A DNA stretch of 64,000 nucleotides from JAHDFB01 sp965658745 (GTDB taxonomy: Bacteria > Bacteroidota > Bacteroidia > Chitinophagales > Saprospiraceae). The stretch spans positions 91,657 to 155,656 of the forward strand of contig CBFHTK010000007.1 in the NCBI GenBank assembly GCA_965658745.1, in the 5' to 3' direction. Both the position numbers and the translations under genes were made by a program. The notes under the pieces were generated by a model. That model saw nothing but the letters and a program-made list of their open reading frames with translations, did not search any database and had not been told where the DNA came from. Position 1 is the first letter of the stretch; each line of letters starts with the position of its first letter. This document shows positions 36,583 through 45,499 of the stretch, one piece after another.

Positions 36583-36597
36583 ACTGAGTAAGTCTAT
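36579..36597. terminator. small dyad at convergent gene ends
   Basis: ATAGACT (36579-36585) and AGTCTAT (36591-36597) form a perfect seven-base stem with a five-base loop over the stop codons of the esterase and of the small minus-strand frame. There is no T tract, so the terminator call is weak. Confidence 0.35.
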
Positions 36598-36746
36598 GAT
36601 TTATCGTCCTTGTTTTTTTGCAACTTAGTTTTGTCAAAATGCGCTTTCAAAAGCTCATCAATTTTCTGATATTCTTGAAACAAGAATTCAGATTTCAGCT
36701 GTTCGATGAAAGTATTAATTTCGGATGGTGAAGCAGACTTTCCCAT
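36594..36746 (-). CDS. small protein of unknown function (50 residues)
   Basis: The frame reads MGKSASPSEINTFIEQLKSE and continues with helical, charged sequence (FLFQEYQKIDELLKAHFDK) to a lysine-rich tail. Composition is protein-like: one amphipathic helix with regular spacing. A TGA lies directly before the ATG, so it does not continue an upstream gene. It could be a real small protein or the remnant of a larger one in this rearranged patch. No family was recognised. Confidence 0.4.
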   Translation of the reverse strand: MGKSASPSEINTFIEQLKSEFLFQEYQKIDELLKAHFDKTKLQKNKDDKS

Positions 36747-36778
36747 TCAGCAAAAGTCCAAAATTCAGTTCGATTCAT

Positions 36779-36868
36779 CACTACCCGTTTGGGTAGTGCC
36801 ATGAAAAGTTTTAACGCATAGTGTACGCTTTATAAAATCAAGTAGTCTATTAGATAGATTACTTTTTT
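36779..36868 (+). ncRNA. candidate structured small RNA with terminator
   Basis: Two hairpins lie 41 bases apart in a gene-free stretch. The first is perfect: CACTACCC (36779-36786), loop GTTT, GGGTAGTG (36791-36798). The second has an 11-base stem AAGTAGTCTAT (36840-36850) and ATAGATTACTT (36854-36864) with one G-U pair, and runs into six T residues to 36868, a good Rho-independent terminator. A short transcript, or the tail of the esterase message, could end here. Confidence 0.4.
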
Positions 36869-37064
36869 GTTGAAGTCGGTATTATTAGCAAATTTTAGAG
36901 TAATAGAGCTATTGATCACGATCCGAGAAGAAACACTCCCGTTTACACTCATCGTAGAAATCAAATTGAAGTTATGGAAATCTATATTGTAGCCCTAGTT
37001 GTTGTTATGTTTTACGTTGTTTTCTTTGCGTAAGAAAGGTGCGTATTTTGCATCCTCTTGTGGT

Positions 37065-37220
37065 TTAAGACATTTGAATATTAGCTGGCAAATCAAACTG
37101 CCCTGTTCTTAGCAAAACCAAGGTGCAAGCTCTTTGTGCATAGATTCCAGCTTCAGTACACATTCGCTCAAATTCTAGATTCTCAGTACCGGGATTGAAG
37201 ATGATCCTTTTGAGCGAAAG
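37065..37220 (-). pseudogene. C-terminal remnant of a CoA-binding protein
   Basis: The frame, opened by a stop at 37221, reads LSLKRIIFNPGTENLEFERM and goes on through TEAGIYAQRACTLVLLRTGQF to the stop at 37065. It is nearly identical to the last third of the intact protein at 39126-39506, which reads LSPKRIIFNPGTENLEFERM and QAGIYAQRACTLVLLRTGQF. The N-terminal Rossmann half is absent, so this is a broken second copy. Confidence 0.8.
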
Positions 37221-37352
37221 CTATTTCTTAGAATTAAGTATTTAACTAAATAGTATATTCAAACTATTAGATCGCATTAGCGACATATCCCCTAGTAAAC
37301 ATGCATTATTGTTTCGGATTCAAAGCTTAGTCCTATTTTTACAATAAAATTA

Positions 37353-37637
37353 TTGCCTATGAAAGCCTCTCGCATTGATGATGCTTTTTTTCTTAGTTCA
37401 GCTTCAGTAGAAGGAAAATGTACAAATTTTGATTTAACGATATCTTCGTCCGGTTTTGGCTGTCAGGATCCCGAAGATAGAGCACATGAAATTAGAATCT
37501 TTGACAACGTAGGTAGACTTATGTTACAAGTTCCTGGAAACGGTCAGTCTACTGCTATTGATCTTACTGGATTTACTTCAGGAGTTTATTTCATATCAAT
37601 CGACAATGGTCAGGTTAAAAAATTCATCAAGATATGA
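37353..37637 (+). pseudogene. truncated T9SS protein C-terminus
   Basis: The 94-codon frame has no signal peptide and starts at TTG or at the ATG 6 bases on. Its second half, HEIRIFDNVGRLMLQV to FTSGVYFISIDNGQVKKFIKI, is a T9SS type A sorting domain matching the end of the next gene (QVRIFDQVGRLLQYL to LQAGMYFVKV and KFIKI). The normal YPNP opening of the domain is lost. Its stop overlaps the start of the downstream gene (ATGA). It is the stump of a tandem paralogue and would not be exported if made. Confidence 0.65.
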
Positions 37638-39121
37638 TTTGTCGCAAGTGTATTTTAATTCTACTTGTACTTAATAGTATGAGTATGGAGGCACAAAATT
37701 ATGACAATCAATGGATTTTTGGATATGGAAACGATGAGGCTGAAAGATTTGGTTTTACGGTATTAGATTTCAACACAGATACTGTAACGTCTAGCTATGC
37801 TTTTGGGTCAGATTCCATTGCGGTGGGAGTTTCCGGCAGTTTTTCAAATAGTGTTGATGGTCAACTTAAGTATATAACAAACCATTGTTACGTTTATGAC
37901 AATGTACTTGAGAATCTGACTAGTGACCAAGTTATGACCGCAACGGGCTTATCGTACGATGGTTGCAAAAGTACGATTTTTCAGGACTACCAAGCTTACA
38001 GTTCTGTCATCATCTTACCTGATTTAATTGACGATAACCTTACATACATACTACATAAGGATTTTATTGTCGAGTTTATAGGTCCTGAATTTTATACTCA
38101 GGATTTCTGGTTTTCTACTATCCGCGAAACTGGCGAAGAGACTGTATTTGAAAGAAAGTATACGATTAATCAGGAGCAACTCATTTCACTCGGCCTTACT
38201 GCTGTACCGAATCATGACATGACACGCTGGTGGATTGTACTCGCACGTAATTATAGTAATATTTTTGAAGTGTATTCCATCGGTCAGGATAGCGCATATT
38301 TGCATCATACTGATACACTAGGTGTAGAGATAGATTCTCGGCAAACACAAATCGGACAAGCACAGTTTAGTCCTGATGCGAGTATGTTTGCTATGAATAC
38401 AGAGGAATATGGCGTGCTTCTGTATGATTTTAATAATGAAGATGGGTCGCTTAGCAATTTTCGACAGATAGAATATCCATATAGTGAAGATCTCGCCAAA
38501 GGTCTCTGCTTTTCACCTGATAACTCAAAAATATATGTTAATTCTGCAGAACATTTACGTCAGATAGATCTTAATAACAATAATTTAGTTGACTTGATCA
38601 GAAAATATACGAGTGCTGGTTCAGATGGGTGGCCTATTGGCATTGGTCATATGTACCTGGGACCTGATTGTCGAATCTATGTATCGCCTGGTTCATCTAC
38701 ATACTATATGCATACCATTGATTCGCCAAATGAAGCAGGTCAAGCTTGCGGTTTTTCACCTGAGCGACTAGTGTTGCCAACTCGTATGCCTCATCATCTG
38801 CCGAATATTCCACAGTACAGATACATCAATGGTTGTGATTCGACTATCGTACTTCCTGAAATTGTCACTTTTACAGAAGAGGTAGATGCTGATGTAGAAA
38901 CTTTTCGCATATATCCGAATCCTGTCGCTGATTTTCTGACTATTGACCAATTAAACGATGGGGAGAATCAAGTGAGAATTTTTGACCAAGTGGGTAGATT
39001 ACTTCAGTATCTGGAGCAATATGGAGATCAGATAAGCATTGATGTCGGCAGCTTACAAGCGGGAATGTACTTTGTTAAAGTCAATGATAAAGCTAGGATT
39101 CAGAAATTTATTAAAATATGA
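37634..39121 (+). CDS. T9SS-secreted beta-propeller-like surface protein
   Basis: The 495-residue protein has a short signal region (ILILLVLNSMSMEA, cleavage before QNYD). The body is built of strands with repeated motifs such as AQFSPDASMFAMN, GLCFSPDNSKIYVNS and HMYLGPDCRIYVSPG, as in WD40/lactonase-like propellers that are numerous in Saprospiraceae. The C-terminus is a T9SS type A sorting domain (FRIYPNPVADFLTI to FIKI). It is likely surface-bound or secreted with unknown ligand. A truncated paralogue lies directly upstream; the CoA-binding protein gene converges four bases after its stop. Confidence 0.7.
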   Translation: MICRKCILILLVLNSMSMEAQNYDNQWIFGYGNDEAERFGFTVLDFNTDTVTSSYAFGSDSIAVGVSGSFSNSVDGQLKYITNHCYVYDNVLENLTSDQVMTATGLSYDGCKSTIFQDYQAYSSVIILPDLIDDNLTYILHKDFIVEFIGPEFYTQDFWFSTIRETGEETVFERKYTINQEQLISLGLTAVPNHDMTRWWIVLARNYSNIFEVYSIGQDSAYLHHTDTLGVEIDSRQTQIGQAQFSPDASMFAMNTEEYGVLLYDFNNEDGSLSNFRQIEYPYSEDLAKGLCFSPDNSKIYVNSAEHLRQIDLNNNNLVDLIRKYTSAGSDGWPIGIGHMYLGPDCRIYVSPGSSTYYMHTIDSPNEAGQACGFSPERLVLPTRMPHHLPNIPQYRYINGCDSTIVLPEIVTFTEEVDADVETFRIYPNPVADFLTIDQLNDGENQVRIFDQVGRLLQYLEQYGDQISIDVGSLQAGMYFVKVNDKARIQKFIKI

Positions 39122-39125
39122 GCTT

Positions 39126-39506
39126 TTACAGGGCAATATTTTCCTTTATCTCAAACTGCCCCGTTCGTAAAAGTACAAGTGTGCATGCTCTTTGTGCATA
39201 AATACCAGCTTGTGTAACCATTCGCTCAAATTCTAGATTTTCCGTTCCAGGATTGAAAATGATTCTTTTGGGCGAAAGCCCGATCAGGTAATCATAATGT
39301 TCTTGCTGTCTTGCAGGTCCTATGTACAAGGTAATTGTATCTACATGCTCTAGTTCAGGGTGTCCTGTTAGAATTTCAATACCATCAACTTCGCCTTTCC
39401 GACCTCCGATTGCAACTATCTCATGTTGGTATTCTTTGAGCATTTTCATAGCAATATTACTATATCTTGTTTCCTTGACTGAAGCGCCGAATACGAGTAC
39501 TTTCAT
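39126..39506 (-). CDS. CoA-binding domain protein
   Basis: The 126-residue cytosolic protein is a single Rossmann-like CoA-binding domain: FGASVKETRYSNIAMKML at the nucleotide loop, VAIGGRKGEVDGIEI, VDTITLYIGP and IIFNPGTEN. Such stand-alone domains resemble the N-terminus of succinyl-CoA synthetase alpha and may bind CoA or another nucleotide to control metabolism; the role is not known. It carries an exact copy of the CTTTTGGGCGAAAGCC word on the plus strand. A partial second copy lies 2 kb upstream. Confidence 0.85.
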   Translation of the reverse strand: MKVLVFGASVKETRYSNIAMKMLKEYQHEIVAIGGRKGEVDGIEILTGHPELEHVDTITLYIGPARQQEHYDYLIGLSPKRIIFNPGTENLEFERMVTQAGIYAQRACTLVLLRTGQFEIKENIAL

Positions 39507-39522
39507 GATTTTGAATGGTTGA

Positions 39523-41289
39523 TTAGCGGATAATAGTTATTGTTCCAGAAAGGATCTGCTCGTCAGACAAAAGGAATATGTAGCTGTATACACCAGTTCC
39601 CGCTGCTTGTTCACGAATTTTTCCATCCCATGAGACATTTTCTTGTATACTAAACTCAGTAGCTTGAAAAAGTTCATTCCCCCACCGATCATAAATGGCC
39701 ATTTTTTCAACGGTTCGTGTATCATCAGATTTAGCAAATAATCGAAATTCATCATTTACGCCATCATTATTGGGAGAGAAAATATTTGGTATGTAGATAC
39801 TTTGCTCATTTTCTACGAAAATGGTAGTGTTTAAGATAATTTCACATCCATTTTCATCGGTTAAGATCACGCTGTATTCCGTTGTTATTGTGGGAGCGAC
39901 CGTGATAGATGAGCAGGTATCGCAATTAATAGAGTCGCCTCCACTCCATAAATAGCTTTCAACCTTGAAATTTAGATCGGATGGAGATAGGGACAAGCTA
40001 TCGCCTAGGCTTATTTTCGAAGAACTTAGATTACCAGTGAGGATAGGGGGACTTTCAAGCGTAAAAGTTCCCATATTTATAGCGCATTGTTCAGTAATAA
40101 TTATGATTAGATAGTCACCTGCTGAAAGATCTTCAAAATAACCGTTTTCTTGTGAGGTGACTCCGCCATCAACTGAGAATGTAATCTCCTCATCAAGGTC
40201 TAGGTCAATCAATATAAACCCACTGTTGCTTTCGCAACCGAAACCTGTCTCAACTGTAGGCAAGAGACTTCCACAAGGAAACTCGGTGAAAAGTTTGAGA
40301 ATCGACACGCTATCACAACCTTGTGATGAAACCAATGTATCTGAATAGATTCCTTCCTCTGTATATTCTTCGTTTCCAAAAGTATAGCTCTGGCCTTCCT
40401 CAATTGTGACATTTAAAGTATCTCCAACTATTATGGAAGCGACGCTAAGAAATAGAGTAGTACTGCCTGGACATCCTGAAATGTCCGTGAAGTATGAAGT
40501 GTAGGTTCCGTCTGAATCGTAGACTGATCCATTGAATTCATATGAATTTCCTTCGCAAATAGTGACGTACAGGGAGTCATTGAAATCTGGGTAGACAAAT
40601 AATTGTAAGATGTAGTTACTGTCGCAGCCATCCTGCGTTAAAAAGGGTTCTTCGTAAATTCCCGTTTCGTCATAGGTTTGACCTTGGAAATCAAAACTTT
40701 CGCCTGCGCAGATTGCTTCATTTGTTACAAATTCGTAGCTCTCGTTTAGTTCAATGAAAAATTCTAATTGAATTTGACATGGATCAATCGTGTCTAGGTA
40801 TTTAATCGTATAGCTTCCTGGCTCATCCCAAAATTTAATGCCCACGAAAATCGAATCTCCTGGGCAGATAGAAAACGTGTCTGAACTATAGATAACAGGA
40901 ACTTCAAGGAAATAATCGAATGTGAAACTTACCCCAGTAGAGCCTGTCACTACCACTTGATAAAGACCATCGATAAAAGAGCTTTGACCATTTAATAGAA
41001 GTTGGTACTGCGTTTCTCCCATGATAAGGTTGCCATTGTAGTACCATTGGTATGACAAACTATCTTGGTTTTGTACTTCCAGATAGAACGCTGCCGAACA
41101 AGGATCACCATTGAGAACAATGCTGTCTTCATAAACAATTACCATTGTATTTATGCCTAAATCAGAATACTTCGAATAAGAGTTCAGATCCAACGGAGCA
41201 TCATGTTCGTTTGCCAGTGTGATCGTAGGGAAAAGCGCAGCAAGGCATGCAAGCGACAATACAATAATTATGAATTTGACGTTTCTCAT
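39523..41289 (-). CDS. surface protein with gliding-motility-type C-terminal domain (CHU_C)
   Basis: The 588-residue protein starts at the ATG at 41289, giving a proper signal peptide (FIIIVLSLACLAALF). An Ig-like domain is followed by several short repeats built on DSLYVTICEGNSYEFNG-like units, each with ICEG/GQSY and DGCDS motifs that occur in large Bacteroidota adhesins. The C-terminus, IPNIFSPNNDGVNDEFRLFA to GTGVYSYIFLL, is the CHU_C/T9SS type B signal. It is expected to be secreted by T9SS and held at the surface. The CoA-binding gene lies 16 bases downstream on the same strand. Confidence 0.85.
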   Translation of the reverse strand: MRNVKFIIIVLSLACLAALFPTITLANEHDAPLDLNSYSKYSDLGINTMVIVYEDSIVLNGDPCSAAFYLEVQNQDSLSYQWYYNGNLIMGETQYQLLLNGQSSFIDGLYQVVVTGSTGVSFTFDYFLEVPVIYSSDTFSICPGDSIFVGIKFWDEPGSYTIKYLDTIDPCQIQLEFFIELNESYEFVTNEAICAGESFDFQGQTYDETGIYEEPFLTQDGCDSNYILQLFVYPDFNDSLYVTICEGNSYEFNGSVYDSDGTYTSYFTDISGCPGSTTLFLSVASIIVGDTLNVTIEEGQSYTFGNEEYTEEGIYSDTLVSSQGCDSVSILKLFTEFPCGSLLPTVETGFGCESNSGFILIDLDLDEEITFSVDGGVTSQENGYFEDLSAGDYLIIIITEQCAINMGTFTLESPPILTGNLSSSKISLGDSLSLSPSDLNFKVESYLWSGGDSINCDTCSSITVAPTITTEYSVILTDENGCEIILNTTIFVENEQSIYIPNIFSPNNDGVNDEFRLFAKSDDTRTVEKMAIYDRWGNELFQATEFSIQENVSWDGKIREQAAGTGVYSYIFLLSDEQILSGTITIIR

Positions 41290-41606
41290 ATTTCTCCTTC
41301 TATGATCCCTTTTCGAGCACAAATGTGACAATAAAGCTAGTTAACAAACGAAACATCTACTCGAAAAATATTGCTACAACTATTATGTCAAAGAGTCATT
41401 CCTCAATAATTGTTCTCATGCTGAAGATATAACTTATTATCAAAAATCTTAATATGTTAAGAAATCTTTTTATCTTTGTAATTGGCGAGTCTATTAACTG
41501 TTTGAAGCATTCGACTAGAATTTCAAACAAATAATTTGAACATTGATACCAAAAAAATAGGACAAGTCGTTTTAATCAAAATTTTTAGAAGTTAAAAAAC
41601 AAAACA
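41290..41606 (+). promoter_or_regulatory. upstream region of the exbB operon
   Basis: No gene seen. TATCTTTG at 41472-41479 matches the TAnnTTTG -7 element and would give a leader of about 120 bases for exbB. The -33 box is not clear. Confidence 0.4.
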
Positions 41607-42290
41607 ATGCTCGGAAAGATGTTTTTCTTATTTCAAGCGGCAGGTGAGCCTGAAGTGCAGTATGAAAATTTCCTTAGTCTCATCTTGAAGGGTGGAACGT
41701 TAGGTGTTATTATCGTTGCCATTTTATTGGTTTTATCCGTTCTTGGGTTTTACATATTCTTTGAAAGATGGTTCACAATCAAAAGAGCGGGGAAGATTGA
41801 TACAAATTTTATCAATAATATCAGATCTTCGGTAGCTGCGGGCAATATTGAAGGGGCTAAGGCGCTATGTAAAACGACTGATACTCCTGTGGCTCGTATG
41901 ATTGAGAAAGGGTTGACTAGGATTGGTAAACCTTTAAAGGATATTGATAAAGCTATCGAAAACGTCGGTAATCTAGAGCTTTTTAAGCTCGAGAAGAATT
42001 TATCCTCGCTGGCTTCTATAGCGGGTGCTGCGCCGATGATTGGATTTTTCGGAACTGTAACAGGAATGATCTTAGCCTTCAGAAAAATGGCTACAGAGCA
42101 GAATGTAACTCCCGATGTTTTAGCCGGTGGTATTTATGTAGCATTGATCACAACTGCCGTTGGACTTTTTATTGGTATTCTAGCTTTTGCTGGATATAAC
42201 CTACTAGTAGCATCAGTTGAAAAAGTTGTTTTCAAAATGGAAGCTACTACAATGGAGTTTATGGATTTATTGCAGGAACCAGCTCACTAA
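41607..42290 (+). CDS. exbB: ExbB/TolQ proton-channel protein
   Basis: The 227-residue inner-membrane protein has three membrane segments: one near residues 30-50 and two in the MotA/TolQ/ExbB core (SSLASIAGAAPMIGFFGTVTGMI and IYVALITTAVGLFIGI, each read over its full hydrophobic length). With ExbD it forms the ion-driven motor that powers TonB. It begins a four-gene unit with two exbD genes and a tonB gene, in the order usual in Bacteroidota. Confidence 0.92.
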   Translation: MLGKMFFLFQAAGEPEVQYENFLSLILKGGTLGVIIVAILLVLSVLGFYIFFERWFTIKRAGKIDTNFINNIRSSVAAGNIEGAKALCKTTDTPVARMIEKGLTRIGKPLKDIDKAIENVGNLELFKLEKNLSSLASIAGAAPMIGFFGTVTGMILAFRKMATEQNVTPDVLAGGIYVALITTAVGLFIGILAFAGYNLLVASVEKVVFKMEATTMEFMDLLQEPAH

Positions 42291-42309
42291 TAAGTAAAAC
42301 TCATCCCTC

Positions 42310-42708
42310 ATGGGAATCAAAAAAAGAAATAAGATAAGTGCGGAATTTAGTATGTCTTCTTTGACGGACATCATATTCCTGTTACTTATTTTCTTTATGC
42401 TTACATCTTCTATGGTTCAGATCAGTGTTGATCTACCTGAGTCAAATTCACAGACGGTAGCGCCAACTGACATGGCTGTAATGATTACACTTGCTGGTGA
42501 ATTAACGTATAATGGAAAGACAATTAGACAATCTGATCTTTCAAAGCTTGTATCAGCAGATATCAAAAAATCGGAGAATCCAGAGAATGCTACTTTGTCC
42601 ATTATTGCGGAAAAAGGAGTTCCCTGGAAAAAGATAGCTCCACTGATCAATACAGCAAAAAGACTAAGAATCAGGGCAATTATGGCGACGAAATCACGCA
42701 AAAAATAA
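42310..42708 (+). CDS. exbD: ExbD/TolR family protein, first copy
   Basis: The 132-residue protein has a short cytoplasmic N-terminus, one membrane segment with the channel aspartate D20 (SLTDIIFLLLIFFML) and a periplasmic domain. The first 36 residues are almost identical to the second copy, whereas the periplasmic parts differ strongly. It lies 19 bases after exbB. Confidence 0.92.
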   Translation: MGIKKRNKISAEFSMSSLTDIIFLLLIFFMLTSSMVQISVDLPESNSQTVAPTDMAVMITLAGELTYNGKTIRQSDLSKLVSADIKKSENPENATLSIIAEKGVPWKKIAPLINTAKRLRIRAIMATKSRKK

Positions 42709-42725
42709 ATCACTAGTAGCATCAA

Positions 42726-43115
42726 ATGGGACTTAAGAAAAAAAGTAAGGTAAGTGCAGAATTTAGTATGTCATCCTTGACGGATATCATATTTCTGCTT
42801 TTGATTTTCTTCATGTTGACGAGCTCAATGGTTGTACCGAACGCCTTAAACCTAAAACTTCCAGGTAAGAAAAGCTCTGTGAAGGTGAATTCTACACCAC
42901 CGACAATCACGATTAATGCTAATGGAACCTTTCTACTAAATGGACGATCTAGTTCTAAAGTAGATCTTGCCAAAGCAGTTAGAGCTGAGAAAAACAAGAA
43001 TGGAGCAAAAGCCACAATAAGAATTAAACCAAATCCAAATGCTTCAAATGAGCATGTGGTGTATGTGATGGATTTAGCATATCGCTTCAATATCACAGCT
43101 GTCATGGATGACTGA
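42726..43115 (+). CDS. exbD: ExbD/TolR family protein, second copy
   Basis: The 129-residue second ExbD has the same N-terminal tail and membrane segment with D20, but an unrelated-looking periplasmic sequence (NALNLKLPGKKSSVKVNSTP onward). Two ExbD types per motor are common in Bacteroidota and may let the motor drive different partners or form mixed dimers. It lies 17 bases after the first copy. Confidence 0.92.
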   Translation: MGLKKKSKVSAEFSMSSLTDIIFLLLIFFMLTSSMVVPNALNLKLPGKKSSVKVNSTPPTITINANGTFLLNGRSSSKVDLAKAVRAEKNKNGAKATIRIKPNPNASNEHVVYVMDLAYRFNITAVMDD

Positions 43116-43196
43116 CAGGCCATGATATAGATGACCAACTCCCATTTACAATAAACGAGAACCACTTGTTTTGTGAACCAGGTCAAAACCTTTTTT

Positions 43197-44114
43197 ATGT
43201 ATTCAGTTTCTGAGCCTACCATGATCTTGAAGGAAAAGGAAGAAGCAAATATTCGCAAGAAATCCCGACTTGCGGTTTTGCTAGCTTTGCTTTTCTGGGC
43301 TCTTGTATTAGGTATTCCCTTTTTGTCATATACTTTTCCGCCACCTGAAAAGCCTGGTATCTTGCTTGCATTTGGCGATGAAAACGGTGGTGGTGAAAAT
43401 TCGACGGTAACAAGTATTACGGATGCAGATGCACCGGATCCTTCTCCAGACCCTTCATCAGCACGGCAGAAAGAAATTCCAGCAGAACCATCTAAACAAG
43501 AGGCAACAGCAAAGTCTCCCCGTTCAAATTTAAAGCAAAATTCAGATGAGGAAAGCTTTTTGGACTCATCCACAAAACCCGTCGAACAAGAAAGACCTAC
43601 TGAAACTGCAAAATCTGGAAAAGATCGAAAAACGGTTGATGCGGAAGAACTAGCCGAACAAGAAGAAGCTCAGAAAGCTAAACGGGAAGCCGATGCAAAG
43701 TTAAAACGAGAGCAAGAAGAAGCTAAAAAGAGAGAGTTCTCAGATTTATTTGGAGGCACAGGCACGGGGTCAGAGCCCCAAAAGCAAGGTGATCCTGATG
43801 GTGATCCTGATAAAAACAAACTAGAAGGGATTTCGACAGGAACAGGAGATGTAGGTGTTGGATTAAAAGATCGAGGCGTATTGTATGAGCCTGAAATCGA
43901 AGAAGATTCTCAAAAAATTGGACGAATTGTAGTGCGTGTTTGTGTCAATTCAAAAGGTCTCGTAACAGAAGCGAAATATACGCAACGAGGATCTACTTCG
44001 ACTGACATTGCTTTGATTAAGGTAGCTGAAGAGGCAGCTGGTAAGTATAGATTTTCACCATCTGGTCTTGATCGGCAATGTGGAAATATTTCGATTGATT
44101 TCAAGTTGAAATAA
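43197..44114 (+). CDS. tonB: TonB-like energy transducer
   Basis: The protein has about 305 residues: a short N-terminal tail, one membrane segment (LAVLLALLFWALVLGIPFL), a long charged and proline-containing linker (residues 60-200, rich in K, E, A and D) that spans the periplasm, and a C-terminal TonB domain (GRIVVRVCVNSKGLVTEAKY to KYRFSPSG and IDFKLK). It transmits ExbBD energy to outer-membrane receptors. The open frame begins with GTG at 43173; ATGs at 43197 and 43221 are better candidates. Confidence 0.85.
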   Translation: MYSVSEPTMILKEKEEANIRKKSRLAVLLALLFWALVLGIPFLSYTFPPPEKPGILLAFGDENGGGENSTVTSITDADAPDPSPDPSSARQKEIPAEPSKQEATAKSPRSNLKQNSDEESFLDSSTKPVEQERPTETAKSGKDRKTVDAEELAEQEEAQKAKREADAKLKREQEEAKKREFSDLFGGTGTGSEPQKQGDPDGDPDKNKLEGISTGTGDVGVGLKDRGVLYEPEIEEDSQKIGRIVVRVCVNSKGLVTEAKYTQRGSTSTDIALIKVAEEAAGKYRFSPSGLDRQCGNISIDFKLK

Positions 44115-44176
44115 CTATTTGGGTTGCCTTCAACTATTCTGAAGCATATCTGTTTTTCTAGCATATAGGATGCAAA

Positions 44177-45304
44177 ATGACTAAACACAATTTCGATTAT
44201 CTTATTCTTGGAGGAGGTGCAGCTGGATTGTCTGTAGCTTCTGGTCTTGCAAAGTCTGGTAAAAAGATTGGCATCATAGAAAGGGAACTCAAGAATAGTA
44301 ATGATCGCACGTGGTCGTTTTGGGAAAAAGGAGCAGGTGTACATGACGATATCGTGTATCATGAGTGGACTCACTTAAATTTCTATGCTTCAAAAAGTAT
44401 AGTGCGAGAGGATATGGATCCCTATATCTACAAAATGGTCCGATCCGCTGATTTTTACAAAAAGCTTCACACGGAACTTCAGACTTTAGACAATGTGCAT
44501 TACATTCAGGATGAAGTCGTATCAACGAAAGAAGAAAAAGATTACGTAAGCGTCAATGGTAGACTTGCAAGCTATACTAGCCACATGCTGCTTGATAGTA
44601 TATTCAGACCAGAGATTAATCCTTCAGAGACATTATATGTGGCCCAACACTTTGGCGGTTGGTTCGTCAAAACGGAGAAACCTGCCTTCGATCCTACTAC
44701 AGCTACTTTAATGGATTTCAGAATAGACCAGGAAGGGGAAACTAGATTCTTTTATGTGCTTCCGACATCAGAAACGGAGGCTCTGGTTGAAATTGCAATA
44801 TTTTCTAATGATATTCTTCAGCCTGAAGAGTACGACCCAATGATTGAATCCTATATAGAAGATTATTTAAGTATCGGAAAGTATGAGATTGCGGAAAAGG
44901 AGTCAGGAGTTATTCCAATGACGACTTATCCTTTTCACAAGCATAATACTGACCGCATTATACGAATTGGCACTTCTGGTGGCTGGGTGAAGCCTTCGAG
45001 TGGATATGCGTTCAAGCGTATTTTAGAGAAGTCAGAAGAGCTGGTAAAACAACTGTTGGATGGAAAAAAGCCCAACGTCGAATCTTCACCTTGGCACAAA
45101 TGGATGGATCGAACTATGCTTAAAGCCATTCTTTACAACTATGCATCTGGCAAAGATGCTTTTGATTCACTTTTTGGAAAGTGCAGTCCGGCGGAAGTTT
45201 TTCAGTTTCTAGATGAAGAAAATACAACGCTGGAGAATCTTCGGATCATGTCAAGTTCTCCAATTGTACCGTTTACGAGAGCTGCATTTGCGCGACCTTG
45301 GTGA
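44177..45304 (+). CDS. lycopene cyclase family protein
   Basis: The 375-residue flavoprotein has an N-terminal dinucleotide-binding motif (ILGGGAAGLSVA) and the CrtY/CrtL pattern: DRTWSFWEKG, YKMVRSADFY, FGGWFVKTEKPAFDP, LMDFR, FYVLPTSETEALVEIA, GVIPMT and GTSGGWVKPSSGYAFKR. These enzymes close the beta-ionone rings of lycopene to make beta-carotene. It implies carotenoid pigments, though other crt genes are not in this window. It follows tonB by 62 bases on the same strand. Confidence 0.9.
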   Translation: MTKHNFDYLILGGGAAGLSVASGLAKSGKKIGIIERELKNSNDRTWSFWEKGAGVHDDIVYHEWTHLNFYASKSIVREDMDPYIYKMVRSADFYKKLHTELQTLDNVHYIQDEVVSTKEEKDYVSVNGRLASYTSHMLLDSIFRPEINPSETLYVAQHFGGWFVKTEKPAFDPTTATLMDFRIDQEGETRFFYVLPTSETEALVEIAIFSNDILQPEEYDPMIESYIEDYLSIGKYEIAEKESGVIPMTTYPFHKHNTDRIIRIGTSGGWVKPSSGYAFKRILEKSEELVKQLLDGKKPNVESSPWHKWMDRTMLKAILYNYASGKDAFDSLFGKCSPAEVFQFLDEENTTLENLRIMSSSPIVPFTRAAFARPW

Positions 45305-45499
45305 TGATTTAGACTTCTTTTTCCTAAAGTTTCAGTAAGCTAATAGAGGAACATTTGTTTGCTTGCAAAATGCCTTCAGTGAATTTTCAAGAGCTCGCTA
45401 TCATGGTTTATAAGACATGTAACTCTAGACTATATTCCTAACTTTTTTCCGCGTTTAAATCATCAAACTTTGCGTATTTTCGCCCAAAATAGTTGTACC

